DNA of 64,000 bases from Mammaliicoccus sciuri (GCF_025561425.1 NZ_CP094824.1:124001-188000); one strand, 5' to 3'; counted from the first letter of the stretch, positions 28,886-38,472 are shown. Numbers and translations are program-made. Notes: generated by a model from the sequence alone, not told the origin.

Positions 28886-28954
28886 AATTATAAAATACTG
28901 CTTTTTTTTGTCAATATATTTTTGAAATATACTTTTAATTTAAATAAAATATAT

Positions 28955-30079
28955 TTAAATATACTCAATAACTGGCAGTTCATGAGATAAAAATTGTAAA
29001 TGGCTAATGTCATATCCATAACTTCCAGCATATTTAAAGACAACCCAATCCCCCGTCTGTATGCTTTCAATATCATAGGGGAGACCAAATACATCATTAG
29101 GTGTACATAGTTTTCCAGCTAATACGACCGTATCGTTGGTAATGGACTTTATTCTGTTAGATGTTGAATGCGAATGAATGATTTCAAACGGTTGATGATG
29201 TTGCCACGTTTTCGGAAACCTAAAATGATTTGTGCCACCGTTTAATAACACGAATGTTTGATCATGCATAGATTTAATATCGTAAACATGAGCGGCATAA
29301 TAACCTATAGGACCTGTAATAAAACGCCCAAGTTCAAAAGTTAAGCGTGGTAAGTGATGGATACGTGTTGCAAAATAATCAAAATCAAAGCATGTTTGCT
29401 CCTCGTAGTCGATACCTACACCACCACCAACATTTATCGCGTAGTCTTCCGGTAAATGTGATTGATATTGTTGCGTAAATTCAAGCGCACTTTCTATAAA
29501 TGTGACGTGCGCATCTTCATCTAAATTATTGCTCATAGCATGAAAGTGGAAACCTGTTAAAGTGATTTGTTCTGTGTCGTGACAGATTTGAATGGCTTCA
29601 TCTAAATCATTGTAAGGCATACCAAATTGTGTCGCAACGCCTGCCATTTTTAATTTAGCTGTTGATTGAATGTTACTTAAATTAATGCGAATCATCACTT
29701 CGATTGTTTGTTGCTTGTCTTTAAGCAATGCTTGTAATGCATCTAACTCAAAGAGACTCTCTACTTGAATTGATTTCACATGTGCATCTAAAGCATATTC
29801 TAAATGCTGTTTCGTCTTTACAGGTCCACCATAAATGATTGGAATTTCTTTTGAAATAGATCGGACCTTTTCAATTTCTCCAGTAGAAGCAACTTCAAAT
29901 CCAGAAACAAAAGGTGCGAGTGTTTCTAAAATTTTTATATTAGAGTTGGCTTTCACTGCATAGAAAATGTCGTGTTTCGTGACAGATCTAATCCAGTTGA
30001 TGCGCTGTTTTAATTCGGTTAAATCATAAATATAATAATCGTGATTACTGTCTGTTAACACTTCTTTAATTCTTTCCAT
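28955..30079 (-). CDS. PLP-dependent decarboxylase, SbnH-like
   Basis: 374 residues. Fold-type III (alanine racemase/ornithine-DAP decarboxylase) enzyme: PLP Lys in FYAVKANSN (K43), FEVASTGEI, GFHFHAMSNNLD, NVGGGVGIDY, FELGRFITGPIGYY, GKLCTPNDVF and FKYAGSYGYDISH. The motifs match the staphyloferrin B decarboxylase SbnH and its relatives more than a racemase such as SfaC. It would decarboxylate a citryl-amino acid intermediate or the free amino acid. Start ATG with AAGGAG; overlaps the MFS gene by 14 bases. Substrate unknown: ornithine would yield a putrescine-based siderophore. Confidence 0.88.
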   Translation of the reverse strand: MERIKEVLTDSNHDYYIYDLTELKQRINWIRSVTKHDIFYAVKANSNIKILETLAPFVSGFEVASTGEIEKVRSISKEIPIIYGGPVKTKQHLEYALDAHVKSIQVESLFELDALQALLKDKQQTIEVMIRINLSNIQSTAKLKMAGVATQFGMPYNDLDEAIQICHDTEQITLTGFHFHAMSNNLDEDAHVTFIESALEFTQQYQSHLPEDYAINVGGGVGIDYEEQTCFDFDYFATRIHHLPRLTFELGRFITGPIGYYAAHVYDIKSMHDQTFVLLNGGTNHFRFPKTWQHHQPFEIIHSHSTSNRIKSITNDTVVLAGKLCTPNDVFGLPYDIESIQTGDWVVFKYAGSYGYDISHLQFLSHELPVIEYI

Positions 30080-31235
30080 ATTGATTCTCCTTATTTATCA
30101 TAAACATGACACAGATGACCATGATGAGTAGTCCAACAACCATTGTTATATATACAATTTGCAAATTGAACTGTTCAAAGATAAAGCTTAGTAATATGCC
30201 ACCAAGTGGAATGAAACCTTTATCCATCATTGAAATGGATAATACAGACCCTCTATATTTACCTTCAACAAGCTGTTGAACAAGTATTCGATTGGTCGTT
30301 CTAAACGCTTGTGATGCCAATCCCATTATTAATAAGACAGCTGCATATAAATATGTATCATGAATAAACATTAATAATATGATGGTTAACGTAAATATCA
30401 TTGCCCATCGTTTCAAACTTTTCATCGTGTTCATATTTTTAGTGCGCATAAATATGACTAAAATCATAATCGAACCAGCAGCAATCATGGCAGTAAAGAG
30501 TGAATAAATCATTGTACGGCTGCCAAATTGTTCATCTACAATGCTAGGTAGAATAATCGTATACGAAAATCCAAAAAGCATCGATAAGACACTGGATAAC
30601 ATGAGCATGACAATAACAGGTTGTTGTCTTAAGTACGACCATATTTTATGACGTGTCTTCTTCTCGTGATGGACCTCTGGCAAAGTTTGATTGAATAACA
30701 TAACCATCAAACTACCAATAATAGGTAGGGATAATACGATATTAGAATACAGTTGAGCTAATAACATCCCACCTATAAATGGTCCAGTTAGTCTAGCTAT
30801 ATTTAAAATTAAAGAATTTAAACTGATTGCTTTATGTAGCTTGTCTGGTGTTACAAAACTTTGTATAAGTGCATTTCTTTGAATTGTATCGATAGCTTGG
30901 AAAAATGAACGCACCATAATAATAGAAAGGATGATGTAGATATTCCATTTTTGCCAAAAAGCATAGACGACACATACTGTGAATAACATATTCGCACAAT
31001 GGATGATGTACATGAGTTTGGTAGAGCTGACAGTATCGATGATTTTACCGATTACAAATGCAAATGCTAACTGTGGCATTAACCGTGCAAAATTAATATA
31101 TGCAATATAAACAGCACTGCCAGTCATTTGTAACGTTATCCAATTTAATGCGATGATATCTACCCAATCGATTGTTCGAGCTATAAACTGAGAACTGACA
31201 AAACGATGATACGGATTAAACTTTAACTTCATCAC
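30066..31235 (-). CDS. MFS siderophore exporter
   Basis: 389 residues with 12 hydrophobic helices. It resembles the SfaA/SbnD-type major facilitator exporters that sit in staphylococcal siderophore loci; loop segment RSFFQAIDTIQRNALIQ is typical of the MFS_3-like group. Overlaps the upstream synthetase by 20 bases and the decarboxylase by 14. Secretion of the product is inferred from position. Confidence 0.87.
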   Translation of the reverse strand: MMKLKFNPYHRFVSSQFIARTIDWVDIIALNWITLQMTGSAVYIAYINFARLMPQLAFAFVIGKIIDTVSSTKLMYIIHCANMLFTVCVVYAFWQKWNIYIILSIIMVRSFFQAIDTIQRNALIQSFVTPDKLHKAISLNSLILNIARLTGPFIGGMLLAQLYSNIVLSLPIIGSLMVMLFNQTLPEVHHEKKTRHKIWSYLRQQPVIVMLMLSSVLSMLFGFSYTIILPSIVDEQFGSRTMIYSLFTAMIAAGSIMILVIFMRTKNMNTMKSLKRWAMIFTLTIILLMFIHDTYLYAAVLLIMGLASQAFRTTNRILVQQLVEGKYRGSVLSISMMDKGFIPLGGILLSFIFEQFNLQIVYITMVVGLLIMVICVMFMINKENQYGKN

Positions 31236-32901
31236 TAATGAGAAGTGGGTTGGCTTTTGGGATATAAATATCTTGATCTTTATTAGATACGCGCATCGTT
31301 AATAATGCTTTCTCGTTTATAGTCTCTTTGTAAAAGGCTTTAATATCTGCCTCTGTATGTTCTATATCTTGTGATAGTAAATCTTCAAATACGGCTTTAA
31401 ATTTACGGTTAATACGTAGCCATAATATGTTTGGATCGTATGCATAATCTTCGCTGAAATGATGCACAAGTGTATTGAGGTGATTACTCATTAATGTGTT
31501 TTGTACTTTTTCATACATACCTTCAGTCGTTGCATTTGTTAAAGCGTTGTTAAGTTCTAACCATTCAGGAACGCGAGAAGCATCTATTCGTAATCCGCCA
31601 AAGTCACGTACGTGTAATCGTGTAGGCATACCGTTCATAAATTCAAATGACATATTTTGTAGATGTGCTTCTAAACCGACACCGTATTTCGTCATGAGTG
31701 TCAACACGGTTTCAACAAGTAATGAAACATATTGGTCAAACCAAGCAATCGGTGTTGCTGTTGCACGAGCTGTTTCAATCATATCGACGTAAATTTTTTG
31801 ATGATGTTCATTCAACTCGAACAAACATGTCGCTGTATATAATGATGCATGAGCAGGTATATATTGCGTATTATTTTCTCGCAATATGAATGACAGGTTA
31901 CGCTGTTTATCTACTTTGTCATGAATGTAAGTCATTCCGCCATATTCTAAAACAGGTAAGCTAATTTCATTAAGACGGTCGTCAGTCTTATAAATATATT
32001 TGAAATATTCACCGATATTTTTAGAATTGATAATACTGTTGTTACTAATAGAACGAATTGTTGACGTCATTTGTGAATTGACGGGCAGTTTGATAATCGG
32101 TGTTATCGTATCTAAAGGACAAACGGTTCTAAATGATGATGTACTTTTTACGAGTCCACCAGTATGTTGAAGCGGTATAATATTTTGAGATTGAATCTCT
32201 ACCGCATAAACTTGTGGTATCACATGTTCGAATTGAAACGGATGTACAGGTATCAAATCATAATCTTCAGGAATTTCTCCTAAATACCCACTAAAGTTAG
32301 CCAATGTTTTTATCTCAGAAGCTTCTAAATTGTTATATAGAAAGCCTTTTTTCACGAACAACCAGTTTAATTTAAATGCTTGATTATATTCAGGTGAATA
32401 TTGCATCACTTCTTTGAAAGACAATCCTAACTTTGTCTTAGCACATGGATGAATGTTATGCCCAGTAATGACATATTGCTCACTATGTAACAATGGGTGA
32501 TTGCTTTTAGGTGTGTAAGAACAATGAATAAAACTAATGGCTTGGTTGATGAGATGATTTTCAATTTCAACACGCAATTTGTGGTAATCATGATGTTCAT
32601 CACTAAAATGATTGAGCCAATCTATTAATTCAAGTGGATCTTGTACAAAGCGAGTTGTCGTATCATCTGTAATTTGTACGCGATGGTTCGCTTTATCATA
32701 AGTGACAAATATAGAATCGGTAATATATAAAGTTGTGATTGTTTTAATGGATTCTACATGATGTATAGGAGGTGTTACTTCTTCATATAAGCATGTTAAT
32801 AGTTTCTTGAATGTTGTATGAATACTGTCTTGAATACATTGCTCGATATAGTGTTGTTCGTATTTATCTGTATGTTGATATACCTCTTTAGTCCAACTCA
32901 T
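31216..32901 (-). CDS. NIS siderophore synthetase (IucA/IucC family)
   Basis: 561 residues. NRPS-independent siderophore synthetase that joins a carboxylate (usually citrate) to an amine using ATP. Family motifs: HPCAKTKLGLSFKEV (nucleotide/citrate site), PVHPFQFEHV, VNSQMTSTIRSIS, LEAHLQNM and RDFGGLRI, with a FhuF-like C-terminal region. GGAGG precedes the ATG; the upstream synthetase ends 1 base before. Works with the other synthetase, each probably adding one citrate. Confidence 0.93.
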   Translation of the reverse strand: MSWTKEVYQHTDKYEQHYIEQCIQDSIHTTFKKLLTCLYEEVTPPIHHVESIKTITTLYITDSIFVTYDKANHRVQITDDTTTRFVQDPLELIDWLNHFSDEHHDYHKLRVEIENHLINQAISFIHCSYTPKSNHPLLHSEQYVITGHNIHPCAKTKLGLSFKEVMQYSPEYNQAFKLNWLFVKKGFLYNNLEASEIKTLANFSGYLGEIPEDYDLIPVHPFQFEHVIPQVYAVEIQSQNIIPLQHTGGLVKSTSSFRTVCPLDTITPIIKLPVNSQMTSTIRSISNNSIINSKNIGEYFKYIYKTDDRLNEISLPVLEYGGMTYIHDKVDKQRNLSFILRENNTQYIPAHASLYTATCLFELNEHHQKIYVDMIETARATATPIAWFDQYVSLLVETVLTLMTKYGVGLEAHLQNMSFEFMNGMPTRLHVRDFGGLRIDASRVPEWLELNNALTNATTEGMYEKVQNTLMSNHLNTLVHHFSEDYAYDPNILWLRINRKFKAVFEDLLSQDIEHTEADIKAFYKETINEKALLTMRVSNKDQDIYIPKANPLLISDEVKV

Positions 32902-32902
32902 T

Positions 32903-34465
32903 TTATTTGGCCTCCATATATAACGGGTTATTGATATTTGTATATTGGTAATCGTAACCTTCAGCGAAGATTCTCATTTTTAACAGTGATTTAATGTTAA
33001 AGGTTGGTTGTTCTAAAATATTGATGTCAGGCACACTATGAACGTGATGATCGGCTATCATATTTCGAATGATTTGATAACCTTTTGTGCTTTCATAGCC
33101 ATATGTAGCCAACACTTGTATAAGCTGAAACAGATGATTGTATAACACTGCATGAGAGAATACAGATAATAAATCTTCAAATGAGTCAGTTATCAAACCT
33201 GTTGAATCATCAATATCTATATTTCTTTCATATAATCTCACGCCACCAAAGTCTCTTATATAAATAGAAATAGGCATGCCATCTTTAATGACGACTGTGC
33301 TATTTTGCATATGTGCTTCTAAGCTAATACATTCTTCAAGCAATAATCTATAAGTAGCTTCTAATAAATTATGTGTATACTCTGTTAAGAATAATTGAGT
33401 TGCAGAATCGAATGACATGTCTTGTGTTTGCATAATTGTTTCAATACATTCAATGAGTATAGGTTTTCTCGTAACAAAGCTATCAGTAATCAGACTGCCA
33501 CATACTAATTGGTGAGTACCTTTCTGTTCAGGTAAACGGCTTCTTAACATAAAGCTACATTTATTAGCGTGTGCTTGATGGATGTTTAAATAACTGCCTG
33601 CTAAATCTTTTTGAATATAGCTATTATCATAACCATTTGAACGATAAATGCGTTCCACAACATTACTTAGAATAATGCCGTTACGAATAGAAGCGGGTGA
33701 CACATTCCTTACTGCGCTAGTCGCTTGTGCATTGACAGCAGTCTTAACGATGCAATTTAATTCTTGGGCTTCTAAAGTTCTAAATGATAATAATGGATTA
33801 CTTTCAACTGCTAAATCGTATAACGGAATCATGAACTGTTGTTCGAAACATGTTTCAAATTGTGGTAACAGAAAATGCTTCAATTGCCATTCATGAATAA
33901 ACAGTAATGCATAGTTTTCAAATTTAATGCCATGGTCTTTACAATATGTATCAACTTTCTTTTTAAAAGTTTCTAATGTAGGTGATTGATAGATATTGAT
34001 TTCATCTATAAAATCTTTATTGCACAATAGAGGAATGACATTCACCGTTTGTCTAAATTCTGGTGAAAACTTAATAACATCATCTATAGAGAATCCTAAT
34101 TTCGTCTTAGTCATGGGATGAAAAGGATGTCCTTCAGTAACACTTTGTTCAAAAAAGACATCCGATATATTCTCTTGTTCAACAAACTCAAAAATATTTT
34201 GATAACGGTGACCATATTGTTGATGATCCCGTTCGAATTGAATATAGCTCAAAGTGAGATTACGAATAGAATCTTGAATTTCGTGTACTAAGCGTTCATC
34301 ATCATAAATGACATCTTGATCAATATCTTCAAAATTTGATAATTGATCAATACGTCGCATGATTTCACGGTATGCTTTCTCGTATAAAGTAGTTATTTCT
34401 TCTTCAGAAAAATCTTGAAAATATTGACGTATTTCTTGTATCTGTTCGTTATATACGATTTCCAA
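32903..34465 (-). CDS. NIS siderophore synthetase (IucA/IucC family), first gene of the operon
   Basis: 520 residues from the TTG at 34465 (complement CAA), which has AAAAGGAAG 9 bases upstream. A longer frame from 34543 reads through the promoter and the Fur box, so it is not the real start. Motifs: HPMTKTKLGFSIDDV, FIHEWQLKHFLLP, VNAQATSAVRNVS, LEAHMQNSTVV, RDFGGVRL. A full-length NIS synthetase of type A (citrate) by its motifs. Downstream genes follow with 1-base or overlapping junctions. Confidence 0.93.
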   Translation of the reverse strand: MEIVYNEQIQEIRQYFQDFSEEEITTLYEKAYREIMRRIDQLSNFEDIDQDVIYDDERLVHEIQDSIRNLTLSYIQFERDHQQYGHRYQNIFEFVEQENISDVFFEQSVTEGHPFHPMTKTKLGFSIDDVIKFSPEFRQTVNVIPLLCNKDFIDEINIYQSPTLETFKKKVDTYCKDHGIKFENYALLFIHEWQLKHFLLPQFETCFEQQFMIPLYDLAVESNPLLSFRTLEAQELNCIVKTAVNAQATSAVRNVSPASIRNGIILSNVVERIYRSNGYDNSYIQKDLAGSYLNIHQAHANKCSFMLRSRLPEQKGTHQLVCGSLITDSFVTRKPILIECIETIMQTQDMSFDSATQLFLTEYTHNLLEATYRLLLEECISLEAHMQNSTVVIKDGMPISIYIRDFGGVRLYERNIDIDDSTGLITDSFEDLLSVFSHAVLYNHLFQLIQVLATYGYESTKGYQIIRNMIADHHVHSVPDINILEQPTFNIKSLLKMRIFAEGYDYQYTNINNPLYMEAK

Positions 34466-34496
34466 AAAGATCAACTTCCTTTTCAAATAATTTATA

Positions 34497-34543
34497 TAGT
34501 GAGAATCATTCTCAATTATAAGGGGGGTTGAAAGGTTTGTCAA
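34497..34543 (-). promoter_or_regulatory. Promoter and Fur box of siderophore operon
   Basis: On the minus strand TTGACA (34538-34543) and TATAAT (34515-34520) are 17 bases apart, a consensus sigma-A promoter. The palindrome GAGAATCATTCTC (34501-34513), core of a Fur box, lies just downstream of the -10, so Fur would block initiation. Confidence 0.9.
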
Positions 34544-34740
34544 TGATAGAAAATAATAATAAATAATTATGATAAATTATATAAATTTATTATTTTAATA
34601 CTTTAGTTAGTCTGAAAAGATTAGAATATGATAAGAACAATTGAATGAACTACTGATTTTTTAACATTTCTGTTACTATGAAGAAAAGTATGTGTATAGT
34701 GAAATATCATATATGAGATTGAATATAAGGGGATTTAGCG

Positions 34741-35202
34741 ATGAATAAAGTAAAATCTTTAATGCAAAAAATGGGTCATGTACAAAATAGAATAGTCTGG
34801 CTAAATAAACCTAAAATGGAAAAAGCTTTATCTGGGTATACGTCCTCAGAAGTTCATTGTATAGAAGCTATCCATAATATAGAAAATCCAAATGTTAAAA
34901 AAATATCAGATGACTTATTTATGACACGAGGCGCAATTAGTAAATTAACGAAAAAACTCATTAAGAAAAATGCGATTACGGTATATCAAAAAGATGACAA
35001 TAAAAAAGAAATATATTTTGAGTTAACAGCAGAAGGAAACCGAATATATAATAGACATTTAGCATTACATGATCAATTTTTAGAAAGAGACAAACCATTC
35101 TTTGATGACATAACAGAAGAAGAATTCGAAACTTTGAATCGATTTTTTGATAAATATAGTGACTACTTAGATCAAGTCATTGAGAAAGAAAAACGTGAAT
35201 AG
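34741..35202 (+). CDS. MarR-family regulator
   Basis: 153 residues, full winged-helix protein (NPNVKKISDDLFMTRGAISK is the recognition helix region, then the wing DDNKKEIYFELTAEG). GGGGATTTAGCG precedes the ATG. Followed by a terminator and, in the same direction, by a DHA2 drug exporter, which is the likely regulated gene. Ligand unknown. Confidence 0.88.
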   Translation: MNKVKSLMQKMGHVQNRIVWLNKPKMEKALSGYTSSEVHCIEAIHNIENPNVKKISDDLFMTRGAISKLTKKLIKKNAITVYQKDDNKKEIYFELTAEGNRIYNRHLALHDQFLERDKPFFDDITEEEFETLNRFFDKYSDYLDQVIEKEKRE

Positions 35203-35211
35203 AAAGTAGAT

Positions 35212-35243
35212 AAAAGCTGAGACATCCGTGTCTCAGCTTTTTT
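35212..35243 (+). terminator. Rho-independent terminator after marR
   Basis: Arms AAAAGCTGAGACA and TGTCTCAGCTTTT with loop TCCG and a T tract. Confidence 0.93.
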
Positions 35244-35256
35244 GGATGGTATCTTT

Positions 35257-35327
35257 AAGGGACACAATTCAGAATTCTGTCTCTAACGAGGGTTCTAAGG
35301 GACATTATTCAGAATTCTGTCTCTAAC
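35257..35327. repeat. Two 31-bp direct repeats with internal palindrome
   Basis: Units at 35257-35287 and 35297-35327 differ at two bases and contain the palindrome CAGAATTCTG. They lie between marR and the exporter, so they might be operator sites; a staphylococcal intergenic repeat is the alternative. Confidence 0.6.
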
Positions 35328-35352
35328 AGATTTCAACTCATAATCATTTTTG

Positions 35353-35395
35353 TTGAATAGGAAACAAAAATTTCTTATAATGTTTCTGTGGAAAC
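35353..35395 (+). promoter_or_regulatory. Promoter and dyad upstream of DHA2 exporter
   Basis: TTGAAT (35353-35358) and TATAAT (35376-35381) are 17 bases apart. The dyad GTTTCTGTGGAAAC (35382-35395) directly follows the -10 and could bind the MarR protein. Confidence 0.7.
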
Positions 35396-35416
35396 AAAAT
35401 ATAAAGGAGTTTATTA

Positions 35417-36805
35417 ATGTCTTCTCAACAATTAGAACGCATTCCTAAAAGCACAATGATAGCGGCATGGGCCATTGCTTTAGGTGCTATTATGCCCATG
35501 CTCGATTCAACAATGATCAATATTGCGATTAATGATTTAACGCAATACTTTGATACATCCCTTAATTTTATTCAATGGGGTGTTACAGGATATATTCTTG
35601 CTATGGCAGTTGCTGTGCCATTTTCTGGTTGGTTAATGGACCACTTTGATGGTAAACGTGTATATATAAGTGCTGTCATTACATTTGGTATTGTTTCAGT
35701 ATTAACTGGATTAAGTCCAAATATCTTTTGGTTTATTCTATTTAGACTCATTCAAGGTTTTAGTGCAGGTATCATTTCAACGCTTATGGCTACACTGCTT
35801 GTTAAGACAACTGGACAAGATAAAATTGGTAGAGTTATGGCTATTGTAAGTATTCCTATGATACTTGGTCCTATATTAGGTCCAGTAGTTGGTGGGTTTA
35901 TAATTCATTATGTCTCATGGCAATGGATATTTTATTTAAACATCATTGTCATGATCATTATCACACCAGTTATGATTAAACGATTACCGTCATATGAGCC
36001 TTTTAATAAAGGTAAGAAACTAGATTGGTTTGGCATAATTAATTTATCTTTAATCAGCATTACGTTAATTTACGGCATTACACATGCTACTGAAACAGCT
36101 TCGTTTACAAATATTGAAACTGTGCTCGTGCTATCTGCGAGTATGATACTTATCGTGATTTATTTGATATACAATCGAATTAAGGATTATCAAACCGTAT
36201 TACCAACTAATTTGTTTAAAAGTCGTAACTATGCAGCTTCAAGTAGCGGCTTATTTCTAGCCAATTTAGCGATTATGGGACCGATGATTATTTTTCCGCT
36301 GTTCTTTCAAAATTTTAAAGAATTTAATACGATTGAAGCGGCTATTGCATTAATGCCTCAAGGTATCGGTATGTTATTAGCAAGACCTTTGATTGGTAAA
36401 TTGACAGATCAGTATGGTACTAAAAAAGTGATATTGGTAAGCTTAATATTATCGATTGTTGCTTCAATACCTTTTGTATTTGTAGACGGTAACACATCTA
36501 TCATCATCTTAAGTATGTTGCTTTTATTACGAGGTATAAGTGTTGGTGGGATACTACTACCATTTACGACAAACACTTATGCAGATTTAAAAGACGAACA
36601 ATTACCGCAAGCAGGTATTACGATTAATATTGTAGAAAATATTGGGTCCAGCTTCGGTTCCGCATTGATTGCTACAGTCGTCGCAACAATATCTATCCAC
36701 AATCATATAATGGCATTTTACATTGGATTTCTAGTCCCAGCAATTGTATTTATATTATTGTTTATATGTTGGGCGATGATTCCTTCTAAAAGTGTAAAAG
36801 CATAA
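35417..36805 (+). CDS. DHA2-family multidrug exporter (14 TM)
   Basis: 462 residues, EmrB/QacA-type MFS transporter. Motif A-like GWLMDHFDGKRVYI between TM2 and TM3, the family D1 segment MLDSTMINIAI in TM1, and GPVVGGFI (motif C region) in TM5. AAAGGAG precedes the start at 35417. Would export lipophilic cations or drugs in exchange for protons. Position and a dyad at the promoter suggest control by the MarR gene upstream. Substrate not predictable. Confidence 0.9.
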   Translation: MSSQQLERIPKSTMIAAWAIALGAIMPMLDSTMINIAINDLTQYFDTSLNFIQWGVTGYILAMAVAVPFSGWLMDHFDGKRVYISAVITFGIVSVLTGLSPNIFWFILFRLIQGFSAGIISTLMATLLVKTTGQDKIGRVMAIVSIPMILGPILGPVVGGFIIHYVSWQWIFYLNIIVMIIITPVMIKRLPSYEPFNKGKKLDWFGIINLSLISITLIYGITHATETASFTNIETVLVLSASMILIVIYLIYNRIKDYQTVLPTNLFKSRNYAASSSGLFLANLAIMGPMIIFPLFFQNFKEFNTIEAAIALMPQGIGMLLARPLIGKLTDQYGTKKVILVSLILSIVASIPFVFVDGNTSIIILSMLLLLRGISVGGILLPFTTNTYADLKDEQLPQAGITINIVENIGSSFGSALIATVVATISIHNHIMAFYIGFLVPAIVFILLFICWAMIPSKSVKA

Positions 36806-36806
36806 A

Positions 36807-36834
36807 AAGAGATGTTTCATATGAAACATCTCTT
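36807..36834 (-). terminator. Terminator between convergent exporter and protease genes
   Basis: Perfect palindrome, AAGAGATGTTTCAT and ATGAAACATCTCTT. A T run follows only on the minus strand, so it mainly ends the protease transcript. Confidence 0.85.
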
Positions 36835-36847
36835 AGGGGATATCTTA

Positions 36848-38320
36848 TTATTTATCAGTTTTACGTTTTCTGAAGAACAATAAACTTCCTACCATTGCGA
36901 ATAAGCTACCGAATAATGTTGTAGTTATCGCTTCATTTTCACCTGTTTTAGGTAATTGCTTTTCATCATGCTTAGCATTTGATTGAGCTTTATTCTGAGT
37001 GTGAGATGTAGATACTTGAATAGCAGTTACTTTCTTTTCAGTATTGTTAATTTGAGTAGCTTTGACTGCTTGTTTAGTATCATCTACTTTAGGTTGCTCA
37101 GCTGGCTTAGAAGGTTCGTCTACTTTAGGTTGTTCAGCCGGTTTAGTAGGCTCTTCTACTTTAGCGTCTTTATTAATAATAGACTGTATCCAATTATAAA
37201 TTTCATGTGTGGTTGGTGTCATTAATGTACCGTATTTATTACCTGTTGTATCATAAGTAAATACACCAATAACATCATCTGTACCTTCAAGAACGATAGG
37301 ACTTCCTGATTGTCCAGAATATCCATACATAGATAATTCAACTGTTCCTTTAGGTTGCTTTTGAATGATTGTACCATCAACCCAATATTGATCTATTGAT
37401 TCTTCATTTAAATCAACTGGATAACCTTGTGATTCTATTTTTTTACCATGCATTTCTTTATTGAAAGGTTTAATGTTATAAGGATGTATTTCATCTATAG
37501 ATTCAGGCATATCATCATGTGGTTCTACTTCAATAATACCTATATCATAACGTTGTAATGGAGATTCCATGTATTGTGGCATAACATGCATTGCTTTAAT
37601 TTTGTATCGACCAAATTTTTCAAATTCACCATGTCTACCTGGTGAAACATACCCGCCAGTTAAATATCCTCTAGGGTAATTATTACTGTAAATTACATGA
37701 CCTGCTGTTAAGATAAAGTTCTCTCCGATAACAGATCCAGTACCATTAGCATGTTTTAAGTTTTCAATTTGACCTTTATAATTGCCATTTTCCACATGAA
37801 CATAAGCAGTTCTGTTACGAACTTCATAGTTTTCTAATTTTCTACGTGTATCCATTAAAGCACCATCCTCATCAAAGTGAGGGTCTTTTGAAGTATCATA
37901 TCGGAAATTAGGATCTGTGAAATACGCATCTTCTTTTTCTTCTTCGGCAGTAAGTGCTTTCGGAGTAGGTTTTGCTGCTGCAGGTTGAGTCGCAGTATTA
38001 TTGTCTGTTGCACTATTCTCAGTAGAAGTAGCAGTTGGCTCACTATTAGCTTCGTTAGCAGTAGCATTACTATCTGATTCTTTGTTTTCTTCAACTGAAT
38101 TTGTCGCTTCATTTGTATTTGTTGAATTGTCTTTATTCTCTATATTATTTGATTCATTTGTAGTGTGATTTTCATCATGAGCTACAGCTGCATTTGACTC
38201 AGTTGATGCATTGTTCTCGCTGGCATGAGTGACAGTTGGATGAGATAAGAAAAATATACCTGCGATAATAACAGGTAACTTTACTAATCCCGTTCTAAAG
38301 TTGATAAAGTTTTTATTCAT
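36848..38320 (-). CDS. Cell-wall-anchored V8-like serine protease
   Basis: 490 residues from the ATG at 38320 (GGAAG 8-12 bases upstream). Signal peptide to about A33, a Glu/Asn/Thr-rich low-complexity region (34-125), then a trypsin-fold glutamyl-endopeptidase domain with catalytic His208 (LTAGHVI), Asp259 (YDIGII) and Ser338 (GQSGSP). Two EPxKPAEQPKVD repeats (390-413) form a wall spacer, followed by sortase signal LPKTG (456-460), a hydrophobic stretch and a basic tail. S. aureus V8 protease (SspA) is secreted free; wall anchoring here is unusual. A Fur-box-like sequence lies 63 bases upstream. Confidence 0.92.
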   Translation of the reverse strand: MNKNFINFRTGLVKLPVIIAGIFFLSHPTVTHASENNASTESNAAVAHDENHTTNESNNIENKDNSTNTNEATNSVEENKESDSNATANEANSEPTATSTENSATDNNTATQPAAAKPTPKALTAEEEKEDAYFTDPNFRYDTSKDPHFDEDGALMDTRRKLENYEVRNRTAYVHVENGNYKGQIENLKHANGTGSVIGENFILTAGHVIYSNNYPRGYLTGGYVSPGRHGEFEKFGRYKIKAMHVMPQYMESPLQRYDIGIIEVEPHDDMPESIDEIHPYNIKPFNKEMHGKKIESQGYPVDLNEESIDQYWVDGTIIQKQPKGTVELSMYGYSGQSGSPIVLEGTDDVIGVFTYDTTGNKYGTLMTPTTHEIYNWIQSIINKDAKVEEPTKPAEQPKVDEPSKPAEQPKVDDTKQAVKATQINNTEKKVTAIQVSTSHTQNKAQSNAKHDEKQLPKTGENEAITTTLFGSLFAMVGSLLFFRKRKTDK

Positions 38321-38382
38321 GTAAAACTTCCTTTCTTGGCTGATACCCATAATATACAAAATATTCCATGTAAGTTCAATAT

Positions 38383-38401
38383 GAAAATGATTATTATTCT
38401 C
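38383..38401 (-). promoter_or_regulatory. Fur-box-like site upstream of the protease gene
   Basis: GAAAATGATTATTATTCTC matches the Fur 19-mer GATAATGATTATCATTATC at 16 of 19. Iron control of the protease is inferred. Confidence 0.6.
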
Positions 38402-38472
38402 ATTTATTTTAGAAATATTTTACAGTTGTATATTGTTGAAAGCAAAAGTGAGTAAGGAAATTTATCAAGAGA

